Shown: piece after piece, positions 53,237-61,139 of the stretch
Layout: each line of letters starts with the position of its first letter
Numbering within the stretch: the stretch's first letter is position 1
Source of the DNA: Acidaminococcus sp.
GTDB taxonomy: Bacteria > Bacillota > Negativicutes > Acidaminococcales > Acidaminococcaceae
Assembly: GCA_022482815.1 (NCBI GenBank)
Contig: JAKVOM010000001.1
Location: forward strand, 2,004,946 to 2,068,945
Reading direction: 5' to 3'
Length of the DNA: 64,000 bases
The notes under the pieces: model-generated
The model's database searches: none
What the model saw: only the letters and a program-made list of their open reading frames with translations
What the model was told of the DNA's origin: nothing
Position numbers and translations under genes: made by a program

Positions 53237-53264
53237 TTTCACTAGATAAAATCTATGGTATACT
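53237..53264 (+). promoter_or_regulatory. LysR gene promoter with T-N11-A box
   Basis: TTTCAC (53237-53242), 16 bases, TATACT (53259-53264). The spacer holds TAGATAAAATCTA (53243-53255), a perfect inverted repeat of the T-N11-A form bound by LysR proteins. Autorepression, and control of the divergent operon, is the natural reading. Confidence 0.6.
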
Positions 53265-53287
53265 TTAGAAAGAAGCGAGGTGGGACG

Positions 53288-54205
53288 ATGGAACTGCGTG
53301 TATTGGAATACTTTTTGGCAGTGGCAAGAGAACAGAATATTACGGCCGCAGCGGAATCCCTGCATCTGACCCAGCCGACACTTTCCATTCAGCTGAAAGC
53401 GCTTGAAAAAGAGCTGGGAAAACCGCTGCTCGTGCGTGGAACAAAAGGATCCCGGAAAGTCACCCTGACCGAGGACGGAAAACTTCTTCGTGCCCGGGCA
53501 GAGGAGATTTTGAGTCTTGTGGAAAAAACTGAAAATGAAATTCATCAGGCAGGCGACACGGTGGCAGGTGATGTCAGGATTGGAACCGGTGAGTCGGATA
53601 CAATCCGTGTTTTCGCACGTGCTGCCAAAAAATTGCAGAAAACTTGCCCGGATATCCATTACCATTTCATGAGCGGCAATGCGTCCTATGTCATGGAACA
53701 GTTGGATAAGGGACTTATTGATTTTGGTCTTTTGTTCAGTGAGGCGGATTCAAAAAAATACGACATCATGCGCATTCCAATCAACGAACATTGGGGTGTT
53801 TTGATGCGGCGGGATGATCCATTGGCACTGAAGAAAAGCATCTCTCCCGAAGATTTGAAGGATTTGCCGCTTATTACCTCCGCCCAGGAGAATGCAAGGA
53901 AAAAGCTGGCCGGCTGGTTGCACAAACCGGCATCTCGTTTAAAGATTGTGGCAACCTATAATCTCATCTTGAATGCGGCTATTCTTACGGATGAAGGGCT
54001 TGGTTATACCATCGGTTTTGATAAACTCCTGGATACTGTCATGGACCGGGGAAATTCATCATTGTGTTTCAGGCCGCTATTGCCCGTTATGGAGGATGAA
54101 GCTTTTATTATTTGGAAGAAATACCAGATCTTTTCCCGTGCTGCGGACCGTTTCTTACAGCAGATCAGGAAAGAACTTTATCCTTCTAGAGACGCAGAGC
54201 AATAA
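53288..54205 (+). CDS. LysR-type transcriptional regulator of the divergent redox operon
   Basis: A 305-residue LTTR. The N-terminal helix-turn-helix is VAREQNITAAAESLHLTQPT followed by LSIQLKALEKELG. The sensor domain follows from ~90 with RDDPLALKKSISPEDLKDLP. The ATG at 53288 (MELRV) follows GAGGTGGG; an earlier in-frame start has no ribosome site. It is divergent from eight genes for redox and hydrolase functions, which marks it as their likely regulator. The truncated LysR remnant at 17.3-17.7 kb is a close relative of its C-terminal half. Confidence 0.93.
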   Translation: MELRVLEYFLAVAREQNITAAAESLHLTQPTLSIQLKALEKELGKPLLVRGTKGSRKVTLTEDGKLLRARAEEILSLVEKTENEIHQAGDTVAGDVRIGTGESDTIRVFARAAKKLQKTCPDIHYHFMSGNASYVMEQLDKGLIDFGLLFSEADSKKYDIMRIPINEHWGVLMRRDDPLALKKSISPEDLKDLPLITSAQENARKKLAGWLHKPASRLKIVATYNLILNAAILTDEGLGYTIGFDKLLDTVMDRGNSSLCFRPLLPVMEDEAFIIWKKYQIFSRAADRFLQQIRKELYPSRDAEQ

Positions 54206-54252
54206 AAATGGACTGTAAAACAATTGATTCGTTGTTTTACAGTCCATTTTTC
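54205..54252 (+). terminator. Intrinsic terminator of LysR gene
   Basis: AAAATGGACTGTAAAACAA / TTGTTTTACAGTCCATTTT, a perfect 19-bp stem, then TTCG. Belongs to the CTGTGAA-type hairpin family. Confidence 0.8.
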
Positions 54253-54374
54253 GTTTACCATACCGTTGCCATAAACAGATAACCTATATTGCAATTATTC
54301 TAAGCGCCGTTAAAGCAGGTAATCATACAACTGTTCTAATCACTGTACACAGGCTTTTTCACTATCTCTTCTTT

Positions 54375-55253
54375 CTAATTTATTTCGTTCCGGTACTTGA
54401 TATATTCCAGAAATTTCTGTACTGCCTTTGACGCGCTGTGTAAATCTTTCATAGCGATTCCAATCTGCCGGCGGGCGGGGACAGTAAGAGGACGAATAGC
54501 GATATGGTACGGCATTCTCTTTAAGATAAGAGAGTGAAGCAGCCCTATTCCGAGTCCTTTTTCGACCATAGCCATGATGGCATAATCGTCCCATGTGGTA
54601 AAGCGAACGTCCGGTGTGACATGATATTTTTCAAGATAATGAGATACTTCTGTTTTCCCGCCATGCTCCAAAAGAAGGAAAGGTTCACCATTCAAGTCTT
54701 CCGGAGCAATTTTTTCTTTCTTTGTCAGGGGATGCTCCGGAGGCAGGGCTGCCACCAGTTCATCGTCTTCAATCCATTTTGCATAGAAATCAGAACGCGT
54801 CGGGAGCAGCAAAAAGCCACAGTCTACTGTGCCGTTTTCAATCCAGGTCTCGATTTCATCATAATCTCCCAGCTGCAGTTCATAACGGACCTGCGGATAA
54901 TCACGCTGGAACGTACGAATGATATTGGGCATCCACTCTTCAGCGGCACTGGCAAAAAGGCCTACACGGATGGTTCCTGCGGTAAGCCCCGACAATTCAC
55001 TTACCTGCTCATTGAGGTTTTCATAGGAAGCAAGCAGCGACCGTATAGCCGGCAGCAGCGCTTTTCCGTCAGAAGTAAGAGAGACACCGTTTTTGCCGCG
55101 GTCAAAGAGAATGATGTCCCATTCTTTTTCGAGGTCGGCAATCATTTTGCTTACTGATGATTGGGAGTATGAGAGCTCCAGGGCTGCTTTTGTAATATTT
55201 CCCGTTTCCACGGTTTTAAGAAACGCATGATATTTTTGCAGGGCACGATCCAT
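54375..55253 (-). CDS. LysR-type transcriptional regulator, divergent from the MATE gene
   Basis: A 292-residue LTTR. The helix-turn-helix is VETGNITKAALELSYSQSSV followed by SKMIADLEKEWD. The sensor domain runs ~90-290. The ATG at 55253 (MDRAL) follows TGGAGGA. It starts 114 bases from the divergent MATE efflux gene, which is interrupted by an IS copy, so the regulator may have lost its main target. The effector is unknown. Confidence 0.92.
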   Translation of the reverse strand: MDRALQKYHAFLKTVETGNITKAALELSYSQSSVSKMIADLEKEWDIILFDRGKNGVSLTSDGKALLPAIRSLLASYENLNEQVSELSGLTAGTIRVGLFASAAEEWMPNIIRTFQRDYPQVRYELQLGDYDEIETWIENGTVDCGFLLLPTRSDFYAKWIEDDELVAALPPEHPLTKKEKIAPEDLNGEPFLLLEHGGKTEVSHYLEKYHVTPDVRFTTWDDYAIMAMVEKGLGIGLLHSLILKRMPYHIAIRPLTVPARRQIGIAMKDLHSASKAVQKFLEYIKYRNEIN

Positions 55254-55840
55254 TTTATCCTCCAAACATTCAAAATCACGATGGATATCATCTGAAACAT
55301 TCTCTTTTATGATTATAAAACTCGCTTTACAATGAAGCAAGATAGAACATCAAAGGGGATGCATGAAATGAATCCGATTCTTGAGGGACCGCTCTTTAAA
55401 AATATTTTTCTGTTTGCCATGCCTATTGCTGCTTCCAGTATTTTGCAGCAGCTTTTTAATTCGGCGGATACGGCAGTCGTTGGCCGCTTTGCCGACATGG
55501 AAGCACTCGCGGCGGTTGGTATCAACGCGGAAGTTGTTGCTTTGCTGGTGAGTTTATCAGCAGGTCTTGCAGTCGGCTGTAATGTCCTCCTTGCCTGGGC
55601 TATCGGACGCAGGGAGACAGGGAGAATCCGCGGCGTCATGCACAGCGGCCTTGTACTTGCGGTGCTCGCTGGTATTTTTCTGATGGGTCTCAGCCTCGTG
55701 GCAGGCGAACCACTGCTGAGACTCATGGAGACGCCGGAAGAAATTCTTGATGAAGCTCTTTTATATCTGCGCATCTATGCGTGATATGCTCCCCTTAAGA
55801 CGGAGAAAAAAATTATGTCAATGTTTTAAGGAGGCATGTC

Positions 55841-56542
55841 ATGGTAAAGAGCAATAATAAATTCATCTCTCCTGAGATTAAACTTAACGCTGTCAAAGAT
55901 ATCCTTGAACACAGATCCAACACCTACCAAGTGGCTAAAAAGCTTGGTATCCGGCGGCAGAACGTTTCTGTTTGGGTAATGAATTACAAGAACGAGGGTG
56001 CAGAAGCCTTTTCCCCGAAAAAGGGAAAGAAAACCTATCCCCTTTCCCTTATGGAAAATGCCGTTAAGGATTATCTGAATGGTAAAGGCAGCTACATTCA
56101 AATCTGTAAGAAATACAAGATCCGTTCCCCCAGGGTTCTTGCAGACTGGGTTAAGCATTATAATATTCATGGAGAATTAGATTCTTACGCTTATCAAGAG
56201 AGATGTGATAAATCCATGAAAGGTAAGGCAAGTACCCTTGAAGAACGCTGCAAAATCGTCAAGGAATGTCTGGAATCCAACCGTGATTACCGTTCTGTAG
56301 CCGAAAAATACGGTTATTCCTATCGTCAGGTCTACAACTGGGTTAAACGCTACGAAAAGGACGGGAATTCAGGACTGGCCAACCATCAGGGTAGACCCAA
56401 GAAGAAGCCGATGGATCCTTCCCACAAGGAAACAAAAGATGAGGAACTGGTGCGCCTGAGACAAAAAGTCAAGGATCTCGAATTGGAGATTTTGCTTCTA
56501 AAAAAACTGGACGAGTTGACGAAAAGGAATCGCTTTCGTTGA
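55841..56542 (+). CDS. IS3-family OrfA (copy 2)
   Basis: Identical in sequence to OrfA of copy 1: 233 residues, two helix-turn-helix units and a C-terminal zipper-like helix. The slippery A7 lies at 56500-56506 and its stem at 56511-56547, which give the -1 frameshift into OrfB. Confidence 0.93.
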   Translation: MVKSNNKFISPEIKLNAVKDILEHRSNTYQVAKKLGIRRQNVSVWVMNYKNEGAEAFSPKKGKKTYPLSLMENAVKDYLNGKGSYIQICKKYKIRSPRVLADWVKHYNIHGELDSYAYQERCDKSMKGKASTLEERCKIVKECLESNRDYRSVAEKYGYSYRQVYNWVKRYEKDGNSGLANHQGRPKKKPMDPSHKETKDEELVRLRQKVKDLELEILLLKKLDELTKRNRFR

Positions 56543-57459
56543 CTCGTAATCGTAAGCAGTATGAAGCGATTCAAGAGGTTTGCGAGGAAAATGGGGCTTC
56601 CGTGCAAAAGTGTTGTGCTATCCTGCACGTTTCCCCCTCTGCCTACTATAGCTGGCGCAAGACGCCCCTTAGCCTGAATGAGCTCATAAACAAGGGGATC
56701 TGCTGCCATATTCTCAGGCTTCATATTAAATATCCTGAAGCGGGATACCGCATGATGGCTGATAAATTAAGGGAAGAATGCAACATCGATATCTCTGATA
56801 AACGGTGTTACCGTCTTTTTCGTAAGCTGCATATTCATTCCCAGATTAAATGGAGACCAAAAGGCTGCACCCATAGCCGTGTAGGCAAGAACAGTCCACG
56901 CAAAGCAGAGAACGTACTGAACAGGAAATTCCATGCAGACATGCCTGACCAGAAGTGGGTGACAGATGTATCCGAATTCCGGCTTAACATTCCAGGCCCT
57001 GTCAGTGGAACTTATATTGTTAAACATCTCTATTTAAGCGCGATTTTAGATCTATATGACCATAGAATTGTATCCTATGCGATGAGTGACCGTAATGATA
57101 CACCTCTTGTTATGGAGACTTTCAGGAAAGCCTTCAAACAGAATCCCAATGCACATCCATTGGTCCATACAGACCAGGGTTTTCAATATACAAGCAATGA
57201 ATATCTGGAAATGGCAGAACAGTACAACTTAACAAGAAGTATGTCCAGAACCGGCAGATGCCTTGATAATGCCCCAATGGAAGGGTTCTGGGGAATGTTA
57301 AAGCGGGAAAGAATCTATATGCATACATACTACAGTATCGAAGAACTGGAGTGGGATATCCGGGATTACATTCTATATTACAATACAAAGAGAACTCAAC
57401 GTAAACTGATGAGAATGTCCCCGATGGCGTTCCACAATTTCTATGCCAGTGCTGTTTAA
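56539..57459 (+). CDS. IS3-family OrfB, DDE transposase domain (copy 2)
   Basis: Identical to OrfB of copy 1 (306 residues, intact DDE triad). Probably made as OrfAB by frameshifting. Its 3' end and the IS right end are followed directly by the severed MATE coding sequence. Confidence 0.95.
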   Translation: MTRNRKQYEAIQEVCEENGASVQKCCAILHVSPSAYYSWRKTPLSLNELINKGICCHILRLHIKYPEAGYRMMADKLREECNIDISDKRCYRLFRKLHIHSQIKWRPKGCTHSRVGKNSPRKAENVLNRKFHADMPDQKWVTDVSEFRLNIPGPVSGTYIVKHLYLSAILDLYDHRIVSYAMSDRNDTPLVMETFRKAFKQNPNAHPLVHTDQGFQYTSNEYLEMAEQYNLTRSMSRTGRCLDNAPMEGFWGMLKRERIYMHTYYSIEELEWDIRDYILYYNTKRTQRKLMRMSPMAFHNFYASAV

Positions 57460-58499
57460 GAATATGTAAGAAATGATACATTTTTAAGCAGGATTTTGAA
57501 ATGTTTTAGTCTCCGCTTGACGGGGAGCACACCAGCGGCAGGACTGCCTTTCCTCCTGCTTTATGATTTTGGCTCTGCCATTGAACGGGCACGTGGGAAT
57601 AGCAAGAGACCGCTTTACGCGCTGATAGCTTCAGGTGTACTTAATGTACTGCTTAATTTACTGCTCGTAATCGTTTTTCATCTCGGGGTAGCCGGTGTGG
57701 CAATCGCAACGGATATCTCAACGGCAGCAAGCGCATGTGTGACGCTATACTGGCTTAGCCGGGAGAAGGGAGAATTCCGCTTTTCATTACGTTATCTTTG
57801 TTTTCAAAAAGATGCCGTACTGGGCATTCTGCGCATCGGGATTCCTGCGGGAGTACAAAGCGGTGTATTCTGTTTTGCCAATCTTTTTGTGCAGTGGGCT
57901 ATCAACCGCTTTGGCGCTGCTGCGGTCGCGGGCGTTACCGTTTCACTGAATTTTGAATATCTGACTTACTATATGATTATGGCCTTTGCCCAGACGGCTA
58001 CTACGTTTACGAGCCAGAATGCGGCAGCAGGCGAGCAGAAACGGTGCCGGAATATTCTCTGGATCTGCCTACTGCAGGGGTTTATCCTCAGTGCGCTCAT
58101 TAGTACGCCTACATCTCTTAAGTACCGCTATTTTGCAGGGATTTATTCCGATGATCCTGCCGTCATAGAAATGGCTGGTGTAAGGATGCGGTTACTTCTT
58201 TTCCTGACTCCGATTTCTACTTTCTATGAGGTACCGGCCGGCTTCCTTCGCGGTCACGGACTTTCAGTACTTCCGGCAATCGAAACCATCACGGGCATCT
58301 GCATTCTTCGAATTTGCTGGATTTTATTTGTACTGCCTTCCTACCAGACTTTATTCATGCTTTTTATAGTGTTTCCCATTTCCTGGATTGTAACGACAAT
58401 CATGATGTGGGGGAGCATGGGGTATCTGCATCACTCACTGAAATATCGGCCTGCAGGTCAGACAAGAGTCGAAGCAGCAAAGCTGTGATGCTGTGGAAG

Positions 58500-58695
58500 T
58501 ACATAGTTTGATGAAAAACGGAAAGAAGCTGTTGAAAAAATAAAAGCGCTTTTGGCATTTGGCCTATAGCCTATAGCATATAGCCGGAAGTGGTTGGTGA
58601 TGAAAGAACAGCGGTTAGTTTCTGTAGTGCGGGCATTTTTATTGGCGGATTCTTGACGGCAATTTTGGTTCCACGAGCGGCCGGCGACCTGTGTA
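58500..58695. repeat. Cluster of intergenic repeat modules
   Basis: Contains AAAAGCGCTTTTGGCATTTG (58542-58561), GCCTATAGCCTATAGCATAT, GGGCATTTTTATTGGCGGAT (58631-58650) and GCCGGCGACCTG. This is the richest collection of the dispersed modules seen in the window. No gene. Confidence 0.55.
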
Positions 58696-58696
58696 A

Positions 58697-58745
58697 AAGA
58701 GGCTGTGAAATAATGCGTGCGCATTATTTCACAGCCTCTTACTTA
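58697..58745 (-). terminator. Terminator of the phosphatase/ABC operon
   Basis: AAGAGGCTGTGAAATAATGC / GCATTATTTCACAGCCTCTT, a perfect 20-bp stem with TTTTAC following on the minus strand. Canonical member of the TGTGAA hairpin family. Confidence 0.85.
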
Positions 58746-58773
58746 GTTTATGGTGTTGTTTAAGAATTTGTCA

Positions 58774-60024
58774 TCACAAACTGGTTCCTACGGTTACTTT
58801 CAGCTTTTTCTTAAGTACTGTCATAGGAAGCAGGCTTGCTAAGATGCCGACAACTACCGCGCCCGCAAGAAGTGCAATGGCAAGCGGCGGCAGGGAAATC
58901 GGCAGCGTCACAGCAGTACTGGCTGCAAGGAAATGAGCCAGAATGGCATACACAGCAAGGCCGAGGCAGGTGCCGAGCACGGTGCCGCCGGCAATGAGGA
59001 AGGTGTTCTGCCAGAGCCAGATGGCCGCAATCTGTTTTTCTCTTGCTCCGAGGGCCCGCAGTACCGCGTATTCACCGAGCCTTGTCAAGGTGGAAAGATA
59101 GGATGTGATGACGACAATCAAGATGGACAGCGCCATCAGGAAACTACCGACAGGCCGCCACATTTTTTCACCTCTGCCCATGAGATTAAAGAACTGGACA
59201 ATAGTCTGAGCAGGGAAAACAAGCATGGCGTCTTTACGGGACTGGTATTGGCTGGCAAGCTGATAAGCCTGGCTGTAGCCGACCGGTTCCACCAGAATAG
59301 CACTGACTTCTTTTTCATGCTTTTCTTCCGGCAAAGGCTTACCCGTCTTTTGAGCGAGTTCCAGGGCCAGTTTATTTTGCTCCTTATGAGCATGGACTTC
59401 CCAGACGGATTCAATCGGAGTCAGGATGACCTGATTATAAGGCCCCTGTACATCTTTCAAGATGCCGACTACCGTAAAAGGATGCCCCTTGTGAGATTGC
59501 TTACTCTTGGGAAGCAGTCCGTGCGTGGATTCAAATGAGGAGCCGATGGTGAGATGAAGTCTGGAAGCGACATCCTGCCCGATGACGGCTTCAAAAGGTT
59601 TTTCAAAGGGTCGTCCTTCCCTGAGGGAAAGCCAGGGCGCTGCATTGGGTGATGCTTTCATCTGAAAGATTGCCTGCGTGGCACCTACGATCCGGTACCC
59701 CTTGTAAGAGTCACCAAAGCCAAGCGGAATCGCCGCTTTGACAAGTTTTTCTTTCTTTTGAAGTGCCGTGACTTCTTCGTAAGGAATATTAGGAAGAGGC
59801 CGGTCCTGCAGGAAAACAGCGTTCAGGACCAACTGATGCTGGCTTCCGGGCGCACTGACGAGCAGACTGAATGGTTCTGTAGCGAATGTCAGTCCTTTTT
59901 GCAGTCCCTCGTGCAGCGTCATCAGAAAGACGCTGACACCGACGGAAAGAGCGATGATAAGGAGCAGCAGGCCTGTCGTGACAGGACGGCGCCGGAGCTG
60001 TTTATAGGCTAGCTTCGTGATCAT
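58774..60024 (-). CDS. FtsX/MacB-type ABC permease
   Basis: A 416-residue permease. An N-terminal membrane segment (GLLLLIIALSVGVSVFLMTL), a ~220-residue periplasmic domain, then three membrane segments with the FtsX motif LTRLGEYAVLRALGAREKQI before the second-last ones. The MacB/LolE class does mechanotransmission or lipoprotein release rather than solute transport. The ATG at 60024 follows AAAGGAGG and overlaps the ATPase gene by 23 bases. With the DUF3299-like protein upstream it recalls the Vibrio zinc-regulated zrg cluster, as far as I remember it. Confidence 0.9.
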   Translation of the reverse strand: MITKLAYKQLRRRPVTTGLLLLIIALSVGVSVFLMTLHEGLQKGLTFATEPFSLLVSAPGSQHQLVLNAVFLQDRPLPNIPYEEVTALQKKEKLVKAAIPLGFGDSYKGYRIVGATQAIFQMKASPNAAPWLSLREGRPFEKPFEAVIGQDVASRLHLTIGSSFESTHGLLPKSKQSHKGHPFTVVGILKDVQGPYNQVILTPIESVWEVHAHKEQNKLALELAQKTGKPLPEEKHEKEVSAILVEPVGYSQAYQLASQYQSRKDAMLVFPAQTIVQFFNLMGRGEKMWRPVGSFLMALSILIVVITSYLSTLTRLGEYAVLRALGAREKQIAAIWLWQNTFLIAGGTVLGTCLGLAVYAILAHFLAASTAVTLPISLPPLAIALLAGAVVVGILASLLPMTVLKKKLKVTVGTSL

Positions 60025-60685
60025 GGCGTCCTCCTTTCGTGAGCGGCAGTCTGTGCTCGAATGCATCAATGACCATGGCATCATGACTTGCGATAAGAAG
60101 CATGGCCTCATTCTTGGCAACGTAGTCTTTAAGGAGCTCAATCACAATCTGGCTGTTATCGGCGTCCAGGTTGGCCGTCGGTTCGTCGGCAAGAATGAGC
60201 GGTGGTTTCTTGATGAGGGCACGGGCAATGGCTACACGCTGCTGCTCACCCTGGCTTAGTGCATCCGGATACTGGGAAAGAAGTTCCGTAATGCCCATTT
60301 GCCGGGACAGTGTTTCCAGACGGGAATTTGCTTCGTCTTTTTCTACACCGGCAAACCAGGCCCCGGTCAGGATATTTTCACGAGCTGACAAGAAGGGCAG
60401 CAGATTGAATTTCTGAAAGACATACCCGATACAGACAGCCCGCCAGTGATCAAGCTCCTTTTCATTCTTGCCGCCTGTAATTGCTTTTCCGTTCCAGGCA
60501 ATCGTTCCTTTTGTCGGATGGATCAGACCGGAAATGCAGTGAAGCAGTGTGGACTTCCCGCTGCCGCTGGGGCCCGTGATGCACCAGGAGCTGCCTTTTT
60601 CCGCCTTAAAATGAGGGAGTGATAAAGCGGTAATTGTGGCATGGCCATCTTGATAGACCTGTACCAGATCTGTGATTTCAAGCAT
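60002..60685 (-). CDS. LolD/MacB-type ABC ATPase
   Basis: A 227-residue ATPase. Walker [11 protein letters not shown]-loop region [20 protein letters not shown], signature [15 protein letters not shown] and Walker [13 protein letters not shown] are intact. These features place it in the LolD/MacB/FtsE group that pairs with FtsX-fold permeases. The ATG at 60685 follows AAGGAGG. Only 10 bases separate it from the DUF3299-like gene upstream, and it overlaps the permease gene downstream. Confidence 0.93.
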   Translation of the reverse strand: MLEITDLVQVYQDGHATITALSLPHFKAEKGSSWCITGPSGSGKSTLLHCISGLIHPTKGTIAWNGKAITGGKNEKELDHWRAVCIGYVFQKFNLLPFLSARENILTGAWFAGVEKDEANSRLETLSRQMGITELLSQYPDALSQGEQQRVAIARALIKKPPLILADEPTANLDADNSQIVIELLKDYVAKNEAMLLIASHDAMVIDAFEHRLPLTKGGRHDHEASL

Positions 60686-60695
60686 GGCATCCTCC

Positions 60696-61139
60696 TTATT
60701 CGACAGATGCACTTAATAACCGAACCTGGCTGACAAAGCCCGTATTATCATCTACATAGCTGCCGATATCAAGCGTACCCGTAACGCTCACTTCCTGATC
60801 ATAGGGCAGGGCTTCAACGGAACCGTCCACATAGACTACGACTATGTTATAAGGCCAGTCTGCGTCGGTAGAACAGAACGGGCATACAGACATTGGCGTT
60901 TCCGTCAGCACAAAAAAGTCAATGCTCGGTTTTAAAGGGGGTGCCATATATCCTGTCATGGTAACCGAAGAGCCGGCAAGTTCATTCAGCTTATCGGAGA
61001 AAACTAGTCCCTCCGCGGAAGCACCGGCATACATTTCGGAAAAGTCCATATAAGCTGCAAAGGCCCCCGCAGGGAGGGCCAGTACAGCAACCAAGAGGAG
61101 AGAGAGTATTCGTTTTTTAAAGCTCAGAAGAAAACTCAT
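60696..61139 (-). CDS. Exported DUF3299-like protein with CPFC motif
   Basis: A 147-residue protein with a signal peptide (hydrophobic ~11-27, cleavage near AFAA). The rest is a small beta-rich domain: VTMTGYMAPPLKPSIDFFVL, then CPFCSTDADWPYNIVVVYV. This follows the DUF3299 pattern G-(F/Y)-M-x-P, a Cys-containing turn, N-x-(I/V)-x-V-x-V. The CxxC could bind zinc or another metal, or be redox-active. It overlaps the phosphatase gene by 4 bases (ATGA), so translation is coupled. A role in delivering metal to the ABC system or to the phosphatase is inference. Confidence 0.75.
   Translation of the reverse strand: MSFLLSFKKRILSLLLVAVLALPAGAFAAYMDFSEMYAGASAEGLVFSDKLNELAGSSVTMTGYMAPPLKPSIDFFVLTETPMSVCPFCSTDADWPYNIVVVYVDGSVEALPYDQEVSVTGTLDIGSYVDDNTGFVSQVRLLSASVE

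Larger units (their letters stand above)
55782..57534 (+). mobile_element. IS3-family (IS150-like) insertion sequence, copy 2 (1753 bp)
   Basis: Same ends as copy 1 (TGATATGCTCCCC, GGGGAGCACACCA), with target duplication GCG (55779-55781, 57535-57537). All translated frames equal those of copy 1, at a constant offset of 19231 bases. Inserted in a MATE transporter gene. Confidence 0.96.
55368..58488 (+). pseudogene. MATE-family efflux transporter gene split by IS3-family copy 2
   Basis: The 5' part (55368-55781, 138 codons) reads IFLFAMPIAASSILQQLFNS and onward to LLYLRIYA. The 3' part (57538-58488, 316 residues) resumes with AGLPFLLLYDFGSAIERARG. Removing the 1753-bp element and one GCG duplication restores a continuous 454-residue MATE protein of normal length. 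The first three bases of the element (TGA) end translation at once. MATE proteins export drugs or cationic compounds by Na+ or H+ antiport. Both halves look otherwise undamaged, so the insertion is recent. The start is the ATG 9 bases after AAAGGGG. Confidence 0.93.

Noticed and set aside
57496-58488. Intact short MATE transporter starting inside the IS
   Set aside because: The start is a TTG within the IS end without a ribosome site, and about 138 N-terminal residues are missing.
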